Translations under genes and position numbers: made by a program | Part shown: in pieces, positions 47,271 through 60,743 of the stretch | Layout: every line of letters starts with the position of its first letter | Numbering within the stretch: the first letter of the stretch is position 1 | Assembly: GCA_025345505.1 (NCBI GenBank) | Contig: JANVCC010000011.1 | Coordinates: 10,576,184 to 10,640,183, forward strand | DNA length: 64,000 nt | Direction: 5' to 3' | Source of the DNA: Todiramphus chloris collaris | Taxonomy: Eukaryota > Chordata > Aves > Coraciiformes > Alcedinidae | The notes under the pieces: generated by a model | The model's input: the letters and a program-made list of their open reading frames with translations, nothing else | Database searches by the model: none | Told to the model about the DNA's origin: nothing

Positions 47271-50050
47271 AAAAATGTTTCCACTAACAGTTTGACAGGG
47301 ATGTGACCTTTCCCATTACTGAATGCTATTACCTTTTGACTACTAATGAGTATAAAAACCTAGATGTTAACACAGGGAATAGGCAGCCATTACTTACGTG
47401 CTGCTCATCTGTGGTGCCTATTTATGGGTCTTAACATTTCCCTCAAGTCAGCCGCTCAAGGAAGCAGCTATGGCCACTTAGAGGGCATGGAAAAATGCAG
47501 CCTAACCTAACAAAATCAAGGGAATCTGTGATGACTCACTGTCTGACACATCAGTGGTACCCATCGTGAGATCAGATGGGAAGCAGAACTTGCCCACCTC
47601 TTCATCGGCCACATATATGAACTGGAGTCACAGAGTAATGCTAATCGATAATAGGAAGTTAGAGTGGCTTTAGAAGGATAGCAATGAAAATAATTATACA
47701 TGACGCAACATTTGCTGACACTTTCCAATCCACTTGGCTGCACAATGCTCAAGGAGCACAGAAACAGTCAACATTCAACCATGCCCTTTAAGCAGTTTGC
47801 CTGTAGAGACGGTGCATGACTCACAAAGCAGGGTATTCTCAGCTGAGACAGCAGCTTCTGAGTCAGCAGCAAGCAGCCAAATGTCTGCTAGTAAAGGTGA
47901 TAAAAAGGTCAAGCTGATAACTTCAAGTGAAGGAGGAGCTGGTAACAAGTTGAGCTTCCTACCTTGGGCAGCATGATTTGGGTGGAGATGCTGCAAGATG
48001 TCCTCCTTGTGCTGCAACTAACCAGTGTAGGAGGTACACTTTGGACTGATGTATTAGGCCTTGTGGATACACCTTCCAAAACCAAGCTGTTCTACAGGGG
48101 TAAAGAATGACACTGCCAGACAGAAACTACCCTGTGAGTTTTTCTTGAAAAACAGGAATTCAAGAGCAAAATTACTCTTGCTGTTTATGCACTTTAAGCA
48201 AAATATGTCCCCTACTAACACTCATCCACGAGAAGAATTAAAGCCAGAGCAGTGCACTTGCTTGGTATGCACTTGCAGACAACTTGCAGGTATGAAGTTT
48301 AGTTGAAATCAGGAGTGCTTCTCCTATGCCATACAGCCAAAAGTACTCACTGCATGCCCAGGGGATGATGCGGGGGTATAGCAGGATATCTGAAGGTGCA
48401 AAGTCTGCTGGAATAGCAATGGAGGGCTTCTTAAAGTGCAGAGAGACAAACCTGTTGCAATCGCAGACCTGCTGCTTTTTGGACATTGCCACTGATACCA
48501 GCTGCCTCACAAACTGACTGGGAGAGCACTAACTGTCATGGGCCAAACCAGTCAGGGCATATGCTGGTATTTAAGCAGCACAGGCCGTCAGCCATCCAGC
48601 GCTCAGGGATGCTCTGCATTATTCTGCAGCATGTTTTCAGACAATGTAGCCAGGTTTGCACCATCCCTTGGCCAGGGGATTACATCCTACCCCTGAAATA
48701 TGGCCTGCCTAGGGAGCGGAAGAGTTCTGAGCTCCCGCCTCCTAACTTCACATTTCAGCTACCACTTCTGCTAAGGTTGTTTTATCTCCTCCAGGTCTGT
48801 TACTCTCTTTCCATGCTTACCTGCAGAGATCACGGGTGCTACAGAAAATCAGAGCAGATGCTACAGAACTATCAGGTGGCAGTGATCCCCAGCTGATTGC
48901 CATACAGCCCTTTTAGTTCCTTGAATCACTTTGCAGACAGTTAGGAAGAAAGGAGTTTCCTGCAGCATAGAATATTGTCATTGTACAGCACAATCAGGTG
49001 CTGTGATGGGATGCTATTTTCTTACCAAACAGGGTTCCCATGAATCTCTGAGCGGCTGTGGAAGCTCACAGCCTTGTGAGAGACCAACAGGTCTGGCAGA
49101 TCTGGTCTTGGATTTCTCTCAGTCAGGTATCCTGAGCTCTGCAAATAAATGTCATGGTGCAGCTGACAAATGGACATTGCTCACTACCTCAGGCAGGTGT
49201 CCTCCCTTGGTCTGCAGGGATGGGTCCTCTCTCAGGCAGGAAGGAGGTCTGTAGTTGACCCTCCCTGCTGGGGCAGAGGGGGTGCAGATCCTGAACTGAG
49301 TAATAACTGCAACTCACCCCACTATACATCACATAAGTAGAGTAAAAGGGGGAAAAGGGAGGAAGCATTTTGCTGCTCAGAGATCTGGTAGGCTTCTGAA
49401 CACCACAGGGGGCAGGCATGGTTGAAAGGAGAAATCTGACTGTAAGCATGAATGCCCTGGTTTCCACTGTTTTTTCTGATCTTTAACAGTATTTGATCAT
49501 ACAGAGAGCTATTTCACAGTTCCTCCATGTCATTACTCTGGTGTGTGTAACCCGCGACCATGGGAGTAACATATCCCGCTCGTCCACACAGCAGGGTCGC
49601 TCATGAAAGCAAAGTGAATTTGAGTCTCGGGCGGTCAGACCAGATGCTGCAGCTGACACTGGCTCTCGCTCCCCCTTCCAATACAGGCCACAACAGAGGA
49701 CTTCTTTTTGCAAAGCAACATCAGCATGTCAAGAAAATCAATAAAAGCAAGGGGAAAAAAATGCCTCAGGCTCTGCAGGGCTTTTAAAGCATAGCTGAAC
49801 TTCAGAGCTTGGAAAAAGCACAACGCTGTGGAACACCCCAGGAGAGCATAGGGAGTCACCTTCAGAGAAGTCTCAGCTCTCCATTTCCCTCTCTCTCTTG
49901 CTATTTTTGCTGACTTTAGCTAAGGTAGGTCACATGTTTCAGTGACTTTTCTGCAGTTCATCACCTATTTCAGCAGGATAAGAATCCAACAAGTACTAGT
50001 GCAAACTGCAACACTGTGTATGCTTTGAATCTGTACCTAGCACATCTTCC
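47271..50050. other. Unique sequence with a CpG-dense patch
   Basis: No gene recognised. 49553-49668 holds eight CpGs in about 116 bases, against few in the flanks. GC is moderately higher at 48590-49280, with open frames up to 136 codons (48486-48896) that show no motif. An AATAAA at 49143 within LTR-like text is not supported by ends. Confidence 0.5.
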
Positions 50051-50366
50051 CTATAAGAAGGCAGTAAAGGGACTGTTCACAAAGGCATGTAGTGGCAGGA
50101 CAAAGGGAAATGGTTTTAAACTAGAGAAGAGTAGATTTAGAGTGGATGTTAGGAACAAGTTCTTTACCATGAGGGTGGTGGAACACTGGAACAGGTTGCC
50201 CAGGGAGGTGGTTGAGGCCCCATCCCTGAAGATATTCAAAGGGAGGCTCGACAAGGCTTTAAGTAACCTGATCTAGTTGAGGATGTCCCTGCTCACTGCA
50301 GGGGGGGTCAGACTAGATGACTTTTAGAGGTCCCGTCTGGCCTAAACCATTTGAAGATTCTATGAA
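50051..50366 (+). mobile_element. CR1 LINE fragment, extreme C-terminus plus tail
   Basis: The open frame encodes [20 protein letters not shown], then [18 protein letters not shown] and ends KALSNLI with a natural stop. It is followed by the 3' text CTCACTGCAGGGGGGGTCAG and the tail GAAGATTCTATGAAATG. The reading frame of this 316-base piece is undamaged, which suggests a fairly young insertion. Group of 640, 11574 and 31480. Confidence 0.95.
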
Positions 50367-51434
50367 ATGCAGCAGAATGACAGCACCAGAAATCATAATT
50401 TGTATCTTTCTGTTTGTGCACTGAAGTGTCTTTCCATGACCAAGCAGGAGAAATCAAAAGTTTTGTCTCATACAACTCTTAAGTAGCACTCAGTCTTCAC
50501 AATGGCATCTAGCACTGAATGCCCTTCAGAAGCTGGTAACATGGCACTTATACAGACTATGCTCTAGAGAGGTTTCAAGATGCAAATGGCATCCCACTGG
50601 GCCTAAGTCTTGTAGTTGCATTACCTTAGGATGATGACATTTCGGCAAATCCAAGTCAGGGATCCCACTGAAGGGCTTGAGACAAACCCCAGAGGTGGAC
50701 AGCTCCACAAGAGCAGATGTGTTGCTCTCCAGGCTCTCCAGCTCTGAACTAATGAGGCAGGTCAGCATTTCAGGCTTTTTGCTGTGGACTCAGGAGCTTC
50801 AAAGCCCAGGGAGGCATGCTCCAGCTAGAGTCTCAGGCAGCTGTCGAGTGACAGCAATAAACCCAACAAGGATGTCAGCTACTTTAGGCAGTTGACAACA
50901 TGACTTAATCTCACTCATTTTAGAAGCACCTTATTTCTGAAATATTAATTTATCATAATTTCTGCTGTGCAGGACATTTTGAAACTGTCCTAGTACAGCC
51001 TAGATTCTACCACTACTGCTCTTCAGAAACATGATCCAGAAATCCTAATCTTTCCTCAGACCAACTCCATAGTCCTCATCCAACAGTTTCCTACTAGAAA
51101 ACCCAAAATGGCTTCTTCTAGCTAATGAAGCCTTCAAAACCCAGGCCCAATCATACTTCATGGACAAGTCTTTCAGGTATAAATAAAGTTTAGAGAACTA
51201 TTTGTCCCCAGACATTGTTTCTTTTTCTCCTTCTCCATGCTCTCCTATATATTTTCTTTCCTGAACTGCATCCCACAAATTTCACCTATGCTTGAGCTTG
51301 GAAAAACTTTCATATATTATATGATTTAGTGGGCAGTCAAGTCATTTAATGGTCCAAAAGTGAAACACCCAAAACATAGACATTACATTATGTTATTTAA
51401 ACAAAACACTTATATTTGAAATGATGATTCTGCT
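50367..51434. other. Unique non-coding sequence
   Basis: Spacer between two CR1 copies in opposite orientation. No gene recognised. Confidence 0.5.
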
Positions 51435-52402
51435 TCACAGAATCACAGAATTACTGAGGCTGGAAAAGACCTCTGAGATGATCAAGTCCAGCCTGTGACC
51501 CAACATCACCACATCGGCTAGGCCATGGCGCTAAGTGCCACATCCAGCCTTTCTTTAAACACATCCAGGGACGGTGACTCCACCACCTCCCTGGGCAGCC
51601 CGTTCCAATGTCTGATCACCCTCTGTCAGGAAGTGCTTCCTGATATCCAACCCAAACCTTCCCTGGCACAGCTTCAGGCCATGCCCTCTCCTCCTGTCAC
51701 TAGCTGCCTGGGAGAAGAGCCCAACCCGCACCTGACTACAACCTCCCTTCAGGGAGTTGTAGAATGCGACAAGGTCCCCTCTGAGTCTCCTCCAGGCTAA
51801 ACAATCCCAGCTCCCTCAACCTCTCCTCATAAGACCTTCCTTCTAGTCCCTTCACCAGACTCCCTGCTCTCCTCTGGACCCTCTCCAGCACCTCAATATC
51901 CTTCTTGAAGTGCGGGGCCCAGAACTGTACCCAGTACTCGAGGTGATGCCTCACCAGTGCTGAGTACAGGGGGGAATCACATCCCTAGTCCTGCTGGACA
52001 CACTGTTCCTGATCCAGGCCAGGATGCCATTGGCCTTCCGGGCCACCTGAGCACACTGCTGGCTCATGTTCAACCAGTTGTCAACCAGCACTCCCAGGTC
52101 TCTCTCCACCAGGCAGCTCTCCAGCCACTCCTCCCCCAGTCTGTAGCACTGCATGGGGTCATTGTGGACAAAGTACAGGACCCTGCACTTGGTCCTGTTG
52201 ACCTTCATACCGTTGGCCTTGGCCCATCAACACAGCCTGTCCAGGTCCCTCTGCAGCATCTTCCTACCCTCTGGCAGATCGACACTCCCTCCCAGTTTGG
52301 TGTCATCTGCAAATTTACTGAGGGTAGACTCAATCCCCACATCCAGATCATCAATAAAGATGTTGAATAGGACTGGGCCATACAGTGGCCCACTACAGAC
52401 CT
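51435..52402 (-). mobile_element. CR1 LINE, longest and best preserved copy
   Basis: Begins on the plus strand with the inverted CR1 3' end TCACAGAATCACAGAA and extends about 970 bases into ORF2. On the minus strand the reverse-transcriptase active site FADD is intact (codons at 52302-52313). Downstream come [16 protein letters not shown] (52208 leftward), then [20 protein letters not shown], then [11 protein letters not shown], and [14 protein letters not shown] near the end. At least two frameshifts (around 51945 and 51790) and one stop before MKVN break the frame. Differences from the functional pattern are few, so this is one of the younger insertions. The 5' truncation is near GGGCCATACAGTGGCC. 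Group of 10680 and 18484. Confidence 0.96.
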
Positions 52403-55400
52403 TTAAAAAAACTCATTAATGGAACAAAGTACTTCATTTAAGCTATTAGGATTTTGAACTTTTTTTGACCAAGTCCTTTGGTCACACACACAGACTAAAT
52501 GACTACACTTAATTACATATCTATTTCAAGGGATATATAAGCCCCTGAAAACAGAAATGGTCACGCACTTCATGCAGTTGACTGGCATCCTACTCCACTG
52601 CACACTTCTGGTTACCATTTTTTGTTCATTTTCCTCCAGATTATGCCCCTTGGGTTTGCTTTCTCTGACTACCTGAATCTTTTGTTCAACCCAAATTTTT
52701 ACTGAATGTCTATTTCACATGGATAAGAGTGAAAATTGTTCAATACATTACACCAATAGAAAAAACAATTATTCCCACTCTTCTCCAAATACCTTTCTCT
52801 ATTCTTTCCCACAGCCAAGCAAACTCAAAGACTCAAAGGGATCCTTCTGTCAATATCTCTGTTGCGGGGAATCAGTACAAGAAGAGAATACTCAAAGGCA
52901 CTAATACAATAAGAAAGCTACCGTGAAAGCCTTGGGCCACCGAGACAGTGCACAGTATTTGCATTACCGTTTCAAGAAGATTTTTCAAATCATAGACCTT
53001 GAAATCTACTATTTGCAAATGAAATTGTTTTTCTCCATCCTGGGAATAGGGGTCAAGAACAAAGCTAATCATGGCCTTACAAATTATACACACAAAATAA
53101 GCATCCCTCACGTGCAAAGCTGCTCTCAAGAGATCATTTCATTAACAGCTGCACAGACTGAATTTTTCAGTCCGGATATCCAGACAGAAACCCAAACAGC
53201 CACCATGAGTCACATGGACATCTCAGGCTTACATTACCCTCAGTGAATCCCAGCTGTCCTAGGTGATTATTTAGAGGCCTCCTCATTGAGCCCTACATGT
53301 TGGCCCTGACATTTCCAATCCCATTTCACCATGCTTCTCCTTCAACGGCCAGATGAACTGGGAGACTGTTCAGTCTTACAAAGCTGTGGCTTCAGATTCA
53401 GCCAGACTATTAGAAAGGAGGTGCTGAACAGAAACTCCTGGCATAATTCACTGGGAATTATGCTCAGCTCTGGAGTCTTAGCCTGATAGGGCCTTCACAA
53501 CTGCTTTGTATAAGCTGTAATGCCAAGATGTGTCAGACCCACTGCTCAGGCATGACACAGGTATTTGTGGGTCTGTGTTGCCACCGTAGCAAAAAAATTG
53601 CTACTGCACATTGGAGCGCTAAGGCCAGAGCATCAGGAAGGCTTCAAATGGCTCAGACATGGAAATGAATTACCAGAAGCACCCTAAGAAAAGATGTTCA
53701 GTAGAAGAGAAGCTTTCCCAATTTAAATCAAAACCCACTTGCCCACTGAAACAACTCTTGTGCCCCAAACATGCCTTGCTGCTTTACCACTAGCCTCACT
53801 CTGTATCCCCTCTCCAGCAGCCCTGATGGCATCATTTCCTTCAATTAGGGTCAGCTCTATTAGAGTTAGCTTGCTAACTAAAAGAGTAAAACTGAAGTTA
53901 AGCTATTGTAATGAGGGACTAGAAAAGACAGTCATTTTATTGTGCCACAAGTGCTAATAGCCCATTTTGTAGAAAAAGTTATATTGCTCTGAGGAGCAAT
54001 AACCTCTCTGGCTTTCTAGTCATTATCAGAACTCAGCTCCTCAGCAAAACAGCAGTGATCCATACACATATCCTCCACACTGGCACAAAAATTAGGCCAA
54101 GACGCCTTTTTTCCCCTCTTTCTCACTCTTCAGTTCCCAGAAGCCACGCAAGCAAAGGATGCAGACACCCAGTTCCTCCTTCAAACAGCTTTACACCATT
54201 CACCTCGACCAAGGCAGGCCTAAATTACCCCTCTGAGAGGGAAGGTATCAAGCCTACAATTTTCCTACCTTACAGCTTGATTTGCTGACCTTGTCGGATT
54301 AGCTCCTCCAGGCTTCACCCGCACAATGCGGGGAACAATTTAGCCAAGCGAAGGCTTCTCGGTCACAGTCACCTGCCACTCACGCAGTGGTGAAGCCTGG
54401 CCTTGGCAGGTCAGGCTGAGATGGAGGAACACAGTGGGGACTATCCTGGGACATACCACCTAGCCACACCCTCTGTCCATCCAGCTACATGGTCTTCTGC
54501 TGCACTCAAAGCAAGCTATGTTATGGAGAAAAACATCACAGCTGACACAACTGGGATTTCCTTCCCTCCCCCACCTGCTGTCAGAAGTAAGGAGAGGGTT
54601 TGATATTTGGGTGTTCAGTTTCTGCCAGTCACTGCTTTAACTTATCTCAGAAGAAGTCCCCATCCAACAGATGACTGGATGCTGTGTATGTGTACTCATA
54701 ATGTATCAGTTTTTAAAATAATCCACATTCAAGGACAAAGCCTATTGGATCATTTATAACAACTCAACCAGCTACTAAAAGGTCTCTCCTTTCTGCACCT
54801 GATGTTCAGAAGAGCAGCTCCTAATTTCACATTAGCTTTCCAGAAGCAAACCAGCTCCTGCCACTCTTGACTTGTCATTGCAGGTGGTAGCAATAAATCA
54901 CAGATCAGTACATAGAAAATTGAGACGTGAAGGAGGAAAGAAGGTGGGAGGAAGGGACAGAGTGTTTTCACTCATGGCAACTGCGTGACTCTAAGTGTTC
55001 CAGGTCACTGAATTAAGAGGTACCTGTTACCTTCTCCATGAGAGTTTACTCAGCCACAGTCCTGCAGCCTTTGCTGGTGTGGATTATCTCCATGACTCCC
55101 CATCATTTCCTGGAAGACAGAATCAGGCCCACAGGCTGCACCTGTCAGTGCTCAAGCTTCATTACACAGAATAGGATCCAAACAGGCATCTCAATTAATC
55201 ACACTCATGTATTAGTAAGTAATTCATTAATCCAATAAATTGCTCCTGGCCACAAGATAATCAGTCATGTCGGAGATTATAACAAAAATCACAAACCAAA
55301 GTGTTAAACATGGGCCCATCCTTGCTGATTCATCATCTGTAGTAATCATTCATGGCAGTACAGGTATACTTTATATACTTTAAGACAGGTGGCATGGAAA

Positions 55401-55879
55401 ATTAATCATCTTAATTGTGCAGATTTCCTCTATCAGGTCTGCTGATTGAGCCATATAAGATCTAAGCTGCAAAAAATTCAGAAGCAGGCTACCTCAGAAG
55501 AAAATAAACATTCCTGCGATCTCCTCACTGATAGACAGTAAGCGCTCTGCTTGATAAATGAGGACTTACCCATGCAGTACCGTGTAATTCTTCATTCCCT
55601 AACCCTCAGACACAGGGCTGAAAAGGCATCATAGAGACCAAGAGAAGCCACAGCCACAGCCACAGCTGGAGCTCTGAGAGCACACACTGAGCAAACTCCT
55701 ACTGCAACACCAACAGGCTGCCCAGAGTACCTCCATCATCCTAGTTTCTATTGTCTGTTCCCAAACAGGCAACTGTACCACAAAGGACAGTTCACAATTC
55801 AAAAACTCCAATCAATAGGTTTCACTTATTTGGCCCTATCCACCTAGTAATGATTTTATATCAAAGAAGAGGCTCTACA
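52403..55879. other. Unique sequence with possible regulatory stretches
   Basis: No gene recognised. 54294-54385 keeps six CpGs in about 90 bases (TGTCGGATT, ACCCGCAC, TGCGGGG and others). 55120-55480 is AT-rich, with many homeodomain-like cores (CAATTAATC, TAATTCATTAATCC, AAATTAATCATC) and no repeat match. A short (AGCCAC)3.5 tract lies at 55646-55666. Confidence 0.5.
55646..55666 (+). repeat. (AGCCAC)n, 3.5 copies
   Basis: Perfect hexanucleotide repeat of 21 bases. Confidence 0.85.
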
Positions 55880-56195
55880 TCACAGAACCCAAAGAACTGA
55901 GCTGGAAGGGACCTCAGCTCCCAGTGTCCAATTAACCACACCTATCTCAGCATTAGCAGGTGCCCATCTAATTTTTTTCTTACAGATCTCTGTTACTATT
56001 ATCCTCAGGCAACATACCCCAGTCTTTCATTTTGTCTATGTTCAGAAATGGTTTTTTACCATCTTCTTACAAGCTGAGCTCATTATTTCTTGTCATGTCT
56101 ACCACATGCTTGGAAGAGAGATTGCTCCCTTGCTTTCTGCAGTAGCCTCTTCTGCCTTTTAAGTTTGTTACCCTCTTCCCCATCCAGTTTCTCTT
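55880..56195 (-). mobile_element. Ancient CR1-like LINE 3' fragment
   Basis: The plus-strand start TCACAGAACCCAAAGAACTGAG and GGAAGGGACCTCAGCTCC is an inverted CR1-type 3' end. It is followed by the old-family blocks AGGCAACATACCCCAGTC, TTTTTTACCATCTTCTTACA and CATTATTTCTTGTCATGTCT, then CATGCTTGGAAGAGAGATTG. Block order fits the 3' untranslated region and C-terminus of ancient CR1-like elements. It is strongly diverged, with no open frame. Confidence 0.72.
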
Positions 56196-59100
56196 TGATA
56201 CTTATGATTCAAACTGCTATATTTTGGGGTGTATTTTCCTTACCTATTCAGGAAAAAAACCCTCACCGACTCAGACAGAACAAGACTGTCTGTAGATTAA
56301 GACTTGTGTCATTAAGTCAGTTAAGATAGTCATAATTAAGTTAAAGCTAGAAGGGAAAGAGAGAGAAATAGTGTTAAAAAATGATTTGTAAATACAACAG
56401 AAGAAAAGAACTCATTCCTATTGACCGAACACTTAGCTCTGTACTTTTTTAAGTCCAGAAGAGAAAGGGCAAGCTACAATGCGAGGAATTGCATTGCAAA
56501 GATTTCTTCTCTTTCTGCAAATGAATTAAGTTGTAAGTTTTATAGCATAGTTATAAAAGACCAGAAGAAGCTGTATCTGTGAGCAGAAATTGAAAGAGCT
56601 TGCTGTAAAATGCAAAATTCACCTATTCACACAAAAAAAGGAGCCCATTTTCACCACAGAAAGTTTTTTCCATTCTTTGCTTGTAGTTAGCTGAATAGGC
56701 TTTTAGTATTGTTGCTCCAACGTGCAGACGGCTTTTAGAGGTCATGTCATTTAGTTATGTGTTAGCAATTCACTTTGTTCAATTTTAAGAACACACGTCA
56801 TCTAGTAGGGACAACACAAGATGTACAAATGAACATCTAGTCCATTGTAATGGGACTCAGACATTACATAGGCTACACTCACAGCTTAAACTCATCACTA
56901 CAGTTTGCATAATCTGGCTACAACTAAATGCATAGTTCTTTATATATCCAAAGCCGTTACATTTACAGATTGAATAACTGCATCTCTGGTGAGCCGAGGT
57001 CCCGTGTGGTTAGGATGAACGTTTAATCAGTTAGTTTACAGCCATAACCACAGGCCTTGCTCTCAAAGTGGGACTATACACTCCATCTGCTCATACATCA
57101 ATTCCAGACTTTTCTGACCCTTCATTACAAGAGATGATTTGGGCTGTCAGAAGCAGCAGGAGATCAACAAAGTCCTAATCCTGGGAAGGGCTGTGCAGCC
57201 CATCAGCTGCACAGTAACCCCAACTGCTACTGAAAGAAAGCAACTGGGGAGAGTTAGCTCTCTGCAAGAGCGAGTCCTCAAAAAAAGAAAAGGTTGTAGG
57301 GATAATTATTTTTATGCATTAGGCTGTGGATGAGCTCAGTAGATATTAAACGTTTTCCAGCCCCTGCCTGCTGTATCACCATTTTCTTCAAACTGAGAGC
57401 CAGTACACTAAGGGTAAGATTCATCACACAAAGCTGTCTAAGAGTCTAGTCTACACTCAGCAGGTTTTGTCCCTGTGTAGTCAACTGAGATAGATGGGTG
57501 CACTCCAAAGGGCAATGCATTTTGTCCTGAAGCAGATGATAGAAATACATGAAATGGCTTCCCAAATGCCTGGTTTAGATTACACATCTAGCTTTGCAAC
57601 TATTTAGATTTAACAATAAAAATTACCTGGAAAAACAGATAAAAATCATTATTTTCCAAGCAAAGACCTGGCTTTATTTGAAGTTTGACACTCAGAGCTC
57701 TGAGCAGGGGTTAAAGTAACTGAGCAGCAGCATGCACCACACCACATGGGTTAGGGTGATTCTAATGTCAACGATGTGGGGCAGTCACGTACTGACACAA
57801 CCCATAAGATGCCACTCCTTGGCTATATCCAGATCATCTTCTGGTTATGGTACACTGTTAAACTGATGACTAGGTAAACAGGAGCTTCCTGACCTAGGAA
57901 AGAAGGTGCATTTCAGTTTTTCTTTGCCAACACAACCATGACTCTGGATTTTTTCTTCACAATTCAAAAACTAAGCAAAGCAGGCTTTCTCCATTGGGGA
58001 ACAAGTCCAACAGACCTCTCACTGAGATGCAATGTGCCAAATTTCTGTCTGTCTTCAGACTTGCCCATCAGGTAGGAAGGACAGCCAACTCTCATCTCTT
58101 CCATCTGTGATGGGTCCATGACATGGGTTTCCCTGGCACCAATGCCAGCACTGTAGGGGCAAATTTACTGATAAACTGCTGTCTGCCTTTCACGTCCTCT
58201 ATCACTACTAAGCACTAGGGCTGTGCCTATAGTAAACATGGAGATCCTCTTGTATTCATTGTTCTTGCTGCTGGACAGCCCACATCATCATCCACAGTTG
58301 ACTATCCAGAAACATGGAACTCAGTGAATCATAGAACATTCAGACATTCATTCTGGAGTTGTGAGATTTTTTTGTAGGATCATTCTGTTGATCAAAATAG
58401 CTGTTGACTCTGAAGTCACCTGAGAACAACACACAAACATGCCTCTTAAATCACTGCATTCCAGTTTCAAGCTAGAGAACCTCATCTCCACTCATCCACT
58501 GCCACGGAGGTTAGACTTGTCAAGGAGAACAGACCAAGAAGAGGACTTAGGATAAGCTGCCCTGTGTACAGCGATAAAGCATACCTGGCCTTCCTTTTCC
58601 CAGCCCCTGTTTTTTCTACTGGTATGGTTACTCAGTAACTGGGCAGAAGCTGTGGATGCAGACTGCCCTGATGCAGCCAGACAGATAAGCAGAGGCTGTT
58701 TGCCTTTGCTGTCAAAGTTTTGTTCCTTCTTTTTCATAATAATGCTTATTTAGCACTTTGTCCAGATGACAACTGGATGACACCTGTACATTGAAAAAGG
58801 ACAGGATTAACTGATCTTGAAAATTCCATTATCCATGAAACAGTGACAAATGAATCAGGACTCGCAGGAAATTCTACTGTCAGAAAAAGACATTCTACAA
58901 AGAGGCTAATGACTTCTAATAGAACCTGTGATTTTAAGACTCAGGGATTATAATAAATAGTATTCAAGACAAATGCATGGTAAATGGTCTCAGTATGATT
59001 ATCTACAAGAAATTTTATTGACAATATTTACAGATGTTAAGTATATTAGGACAAAATGTTCCCACAAGTGATCCTAGCACACAATCTTTTTATAGATATT

Positions 59101-60743
59101 ATGTATATTATAGCTGAAGAATCTAGTAATTCTAGACTCAACTGGGGAAAAACAGTTTGGAAGAAGCAGATAAGTTGCAAACATCAATGTTACAATGTAG
59201 AGTTTGAAACAAAATCATAATTGTTTTCAGTGTCTTCAGAATGAGCCTCCCTGGACCTAAAGCTATTTGGTATCAATGGGAAGGCTCCTTTAAGTAGTCT
59301 TTTGGAGGCTTAGAAACTCCTTACAGTCATTGGAATCAAAGGGAAAGTCTTGCCTTTGGACAGAAACAGTTTGGCAGGATACAAAAAAGCATGTAATAAA
59401 AATCAAAACCAAGACAGTATTTTCTGAACAGCAGGGATTTCCTTTTAACTTGTGTAGCCTTGGACTGATGAGTAGAAGTAGAGTCTGTGGGATGGATGAG
59501 AATGAGAAAAAGCAAGAAGCCGCAGATGTCCACGGCAGCACTCTCCTGATCAAGGCAGATCAGGATACTGCAGCCACTTTAGCCTCTCTGGGGAAAAAAC
59601 ACCACCAGCAGCTTTTCTCATAAAAACAACAGTGGTCACTCTCCTATCTATGTCAGGTACATAGAGCTGGGACACAGGAACCCTTGGCTTTGCGGGTGTG
59701 TCTGCTTGTATTTTGGTTTAAATATGGGTATATTTTCTGATAACTCAAAGTGAAAAAAAAAAAAACAAAACCCAAGTGCCAGAGAAATAATCTCAATTGT
59801 ATGAAATGGCAGAAATTCTCACGGTCCACTGAAACTGAACTGATGGGTTTTGCAAAGCTCTAGATAAAAGCTACAATCGTGTCACCAAAATACTGGTTTT
59901 ACAAAATAGCAAATTTCTCAACAGTCCAGATAGTTTCCTCTCAAATAAACTGCTTCTAGGTAATTAAAAGGACAGAATAATAATAAAAAAAAAAAAAATA
60001 CACTTTCCTAGCGTAATTAGAGTTGCTCAAACTAATGGTCCAAGGAATTCCCAAATACCCAGATGCCCTCTTAATTGCAGCTGAGCAGCTATAATGGTAA
60101 AAAGCAGTTCCAGCTAACTAAAGGCTGGAGGGTAGACAAGCTGTAAGATTCATTCTTGCTGGAAAACCTGCCAAGGCCAAGCACTGAGGGTGACAGCTGC
60201 ATTCAGCACCATTTCCCCATTCTGCAATAAAGTTGACAAATTAAATGACATTTAAAGCAAGAAAACTTGCTTGAATATTTGTGCAAAAATATGCCACAAT
60301 TTACTTCTGGAAAGGAATATCCTGCTAAGATGGAGGAAATGGCTATATCAAGGGAGAAAAAGTCCAAATATTTTAAAAGCAAAGGGCTGTTTTCTCTGTA
60401 CATGTCCCTTTTCTCATTAAATATGAAGGATGAAGAACAGTTCTTCCCAGATTACAAAGACATTCCTGACATAAAGAAGATGGCTTCTGTAGGATACCTT
60501 CTACATTAGGCATATGTTTAAGCACCTCAGTAAGCCCAAAGCTGATTTTTCAAACGATTTTATTACACAAGCAAATACCAATAAAAGGGATTTGGGAAAT
60601 AAATGTTCAAAGAAAGCCCTCATTAGTTTCTAGATTTTGGGGTTAAAACCAGATTGTCTCCAACACAGGGTGTGAAAAAGGACTAGATTTTCAAAAAGGC
60701 TGAGAAGCCTGATCCTTATTGCAATACTTAAAGCATTACAGTA
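56196..60743. other. Unique sequence
   Basis: 4.5 kb with no recognised gene or interspersed repeat. A12-13 runs occur near 59753 and 59987. Open frames are all under 100 codons on both strands. A GAATCATAGAACATTCAG near 58327 resembles a CR1 3' tail but has no continuation. Confidence 0.5.

Noticed and set aside
49100-49330. Possible LTR 3' half with AATAAA at 49143
   Set aside because: No terminal TG/CA pair, duplication or family resemblance could be established.
58325-58350. CR1 tail-like GAATCATAGAACATTCAG
   Set aside because: Isolated short match without continuation.
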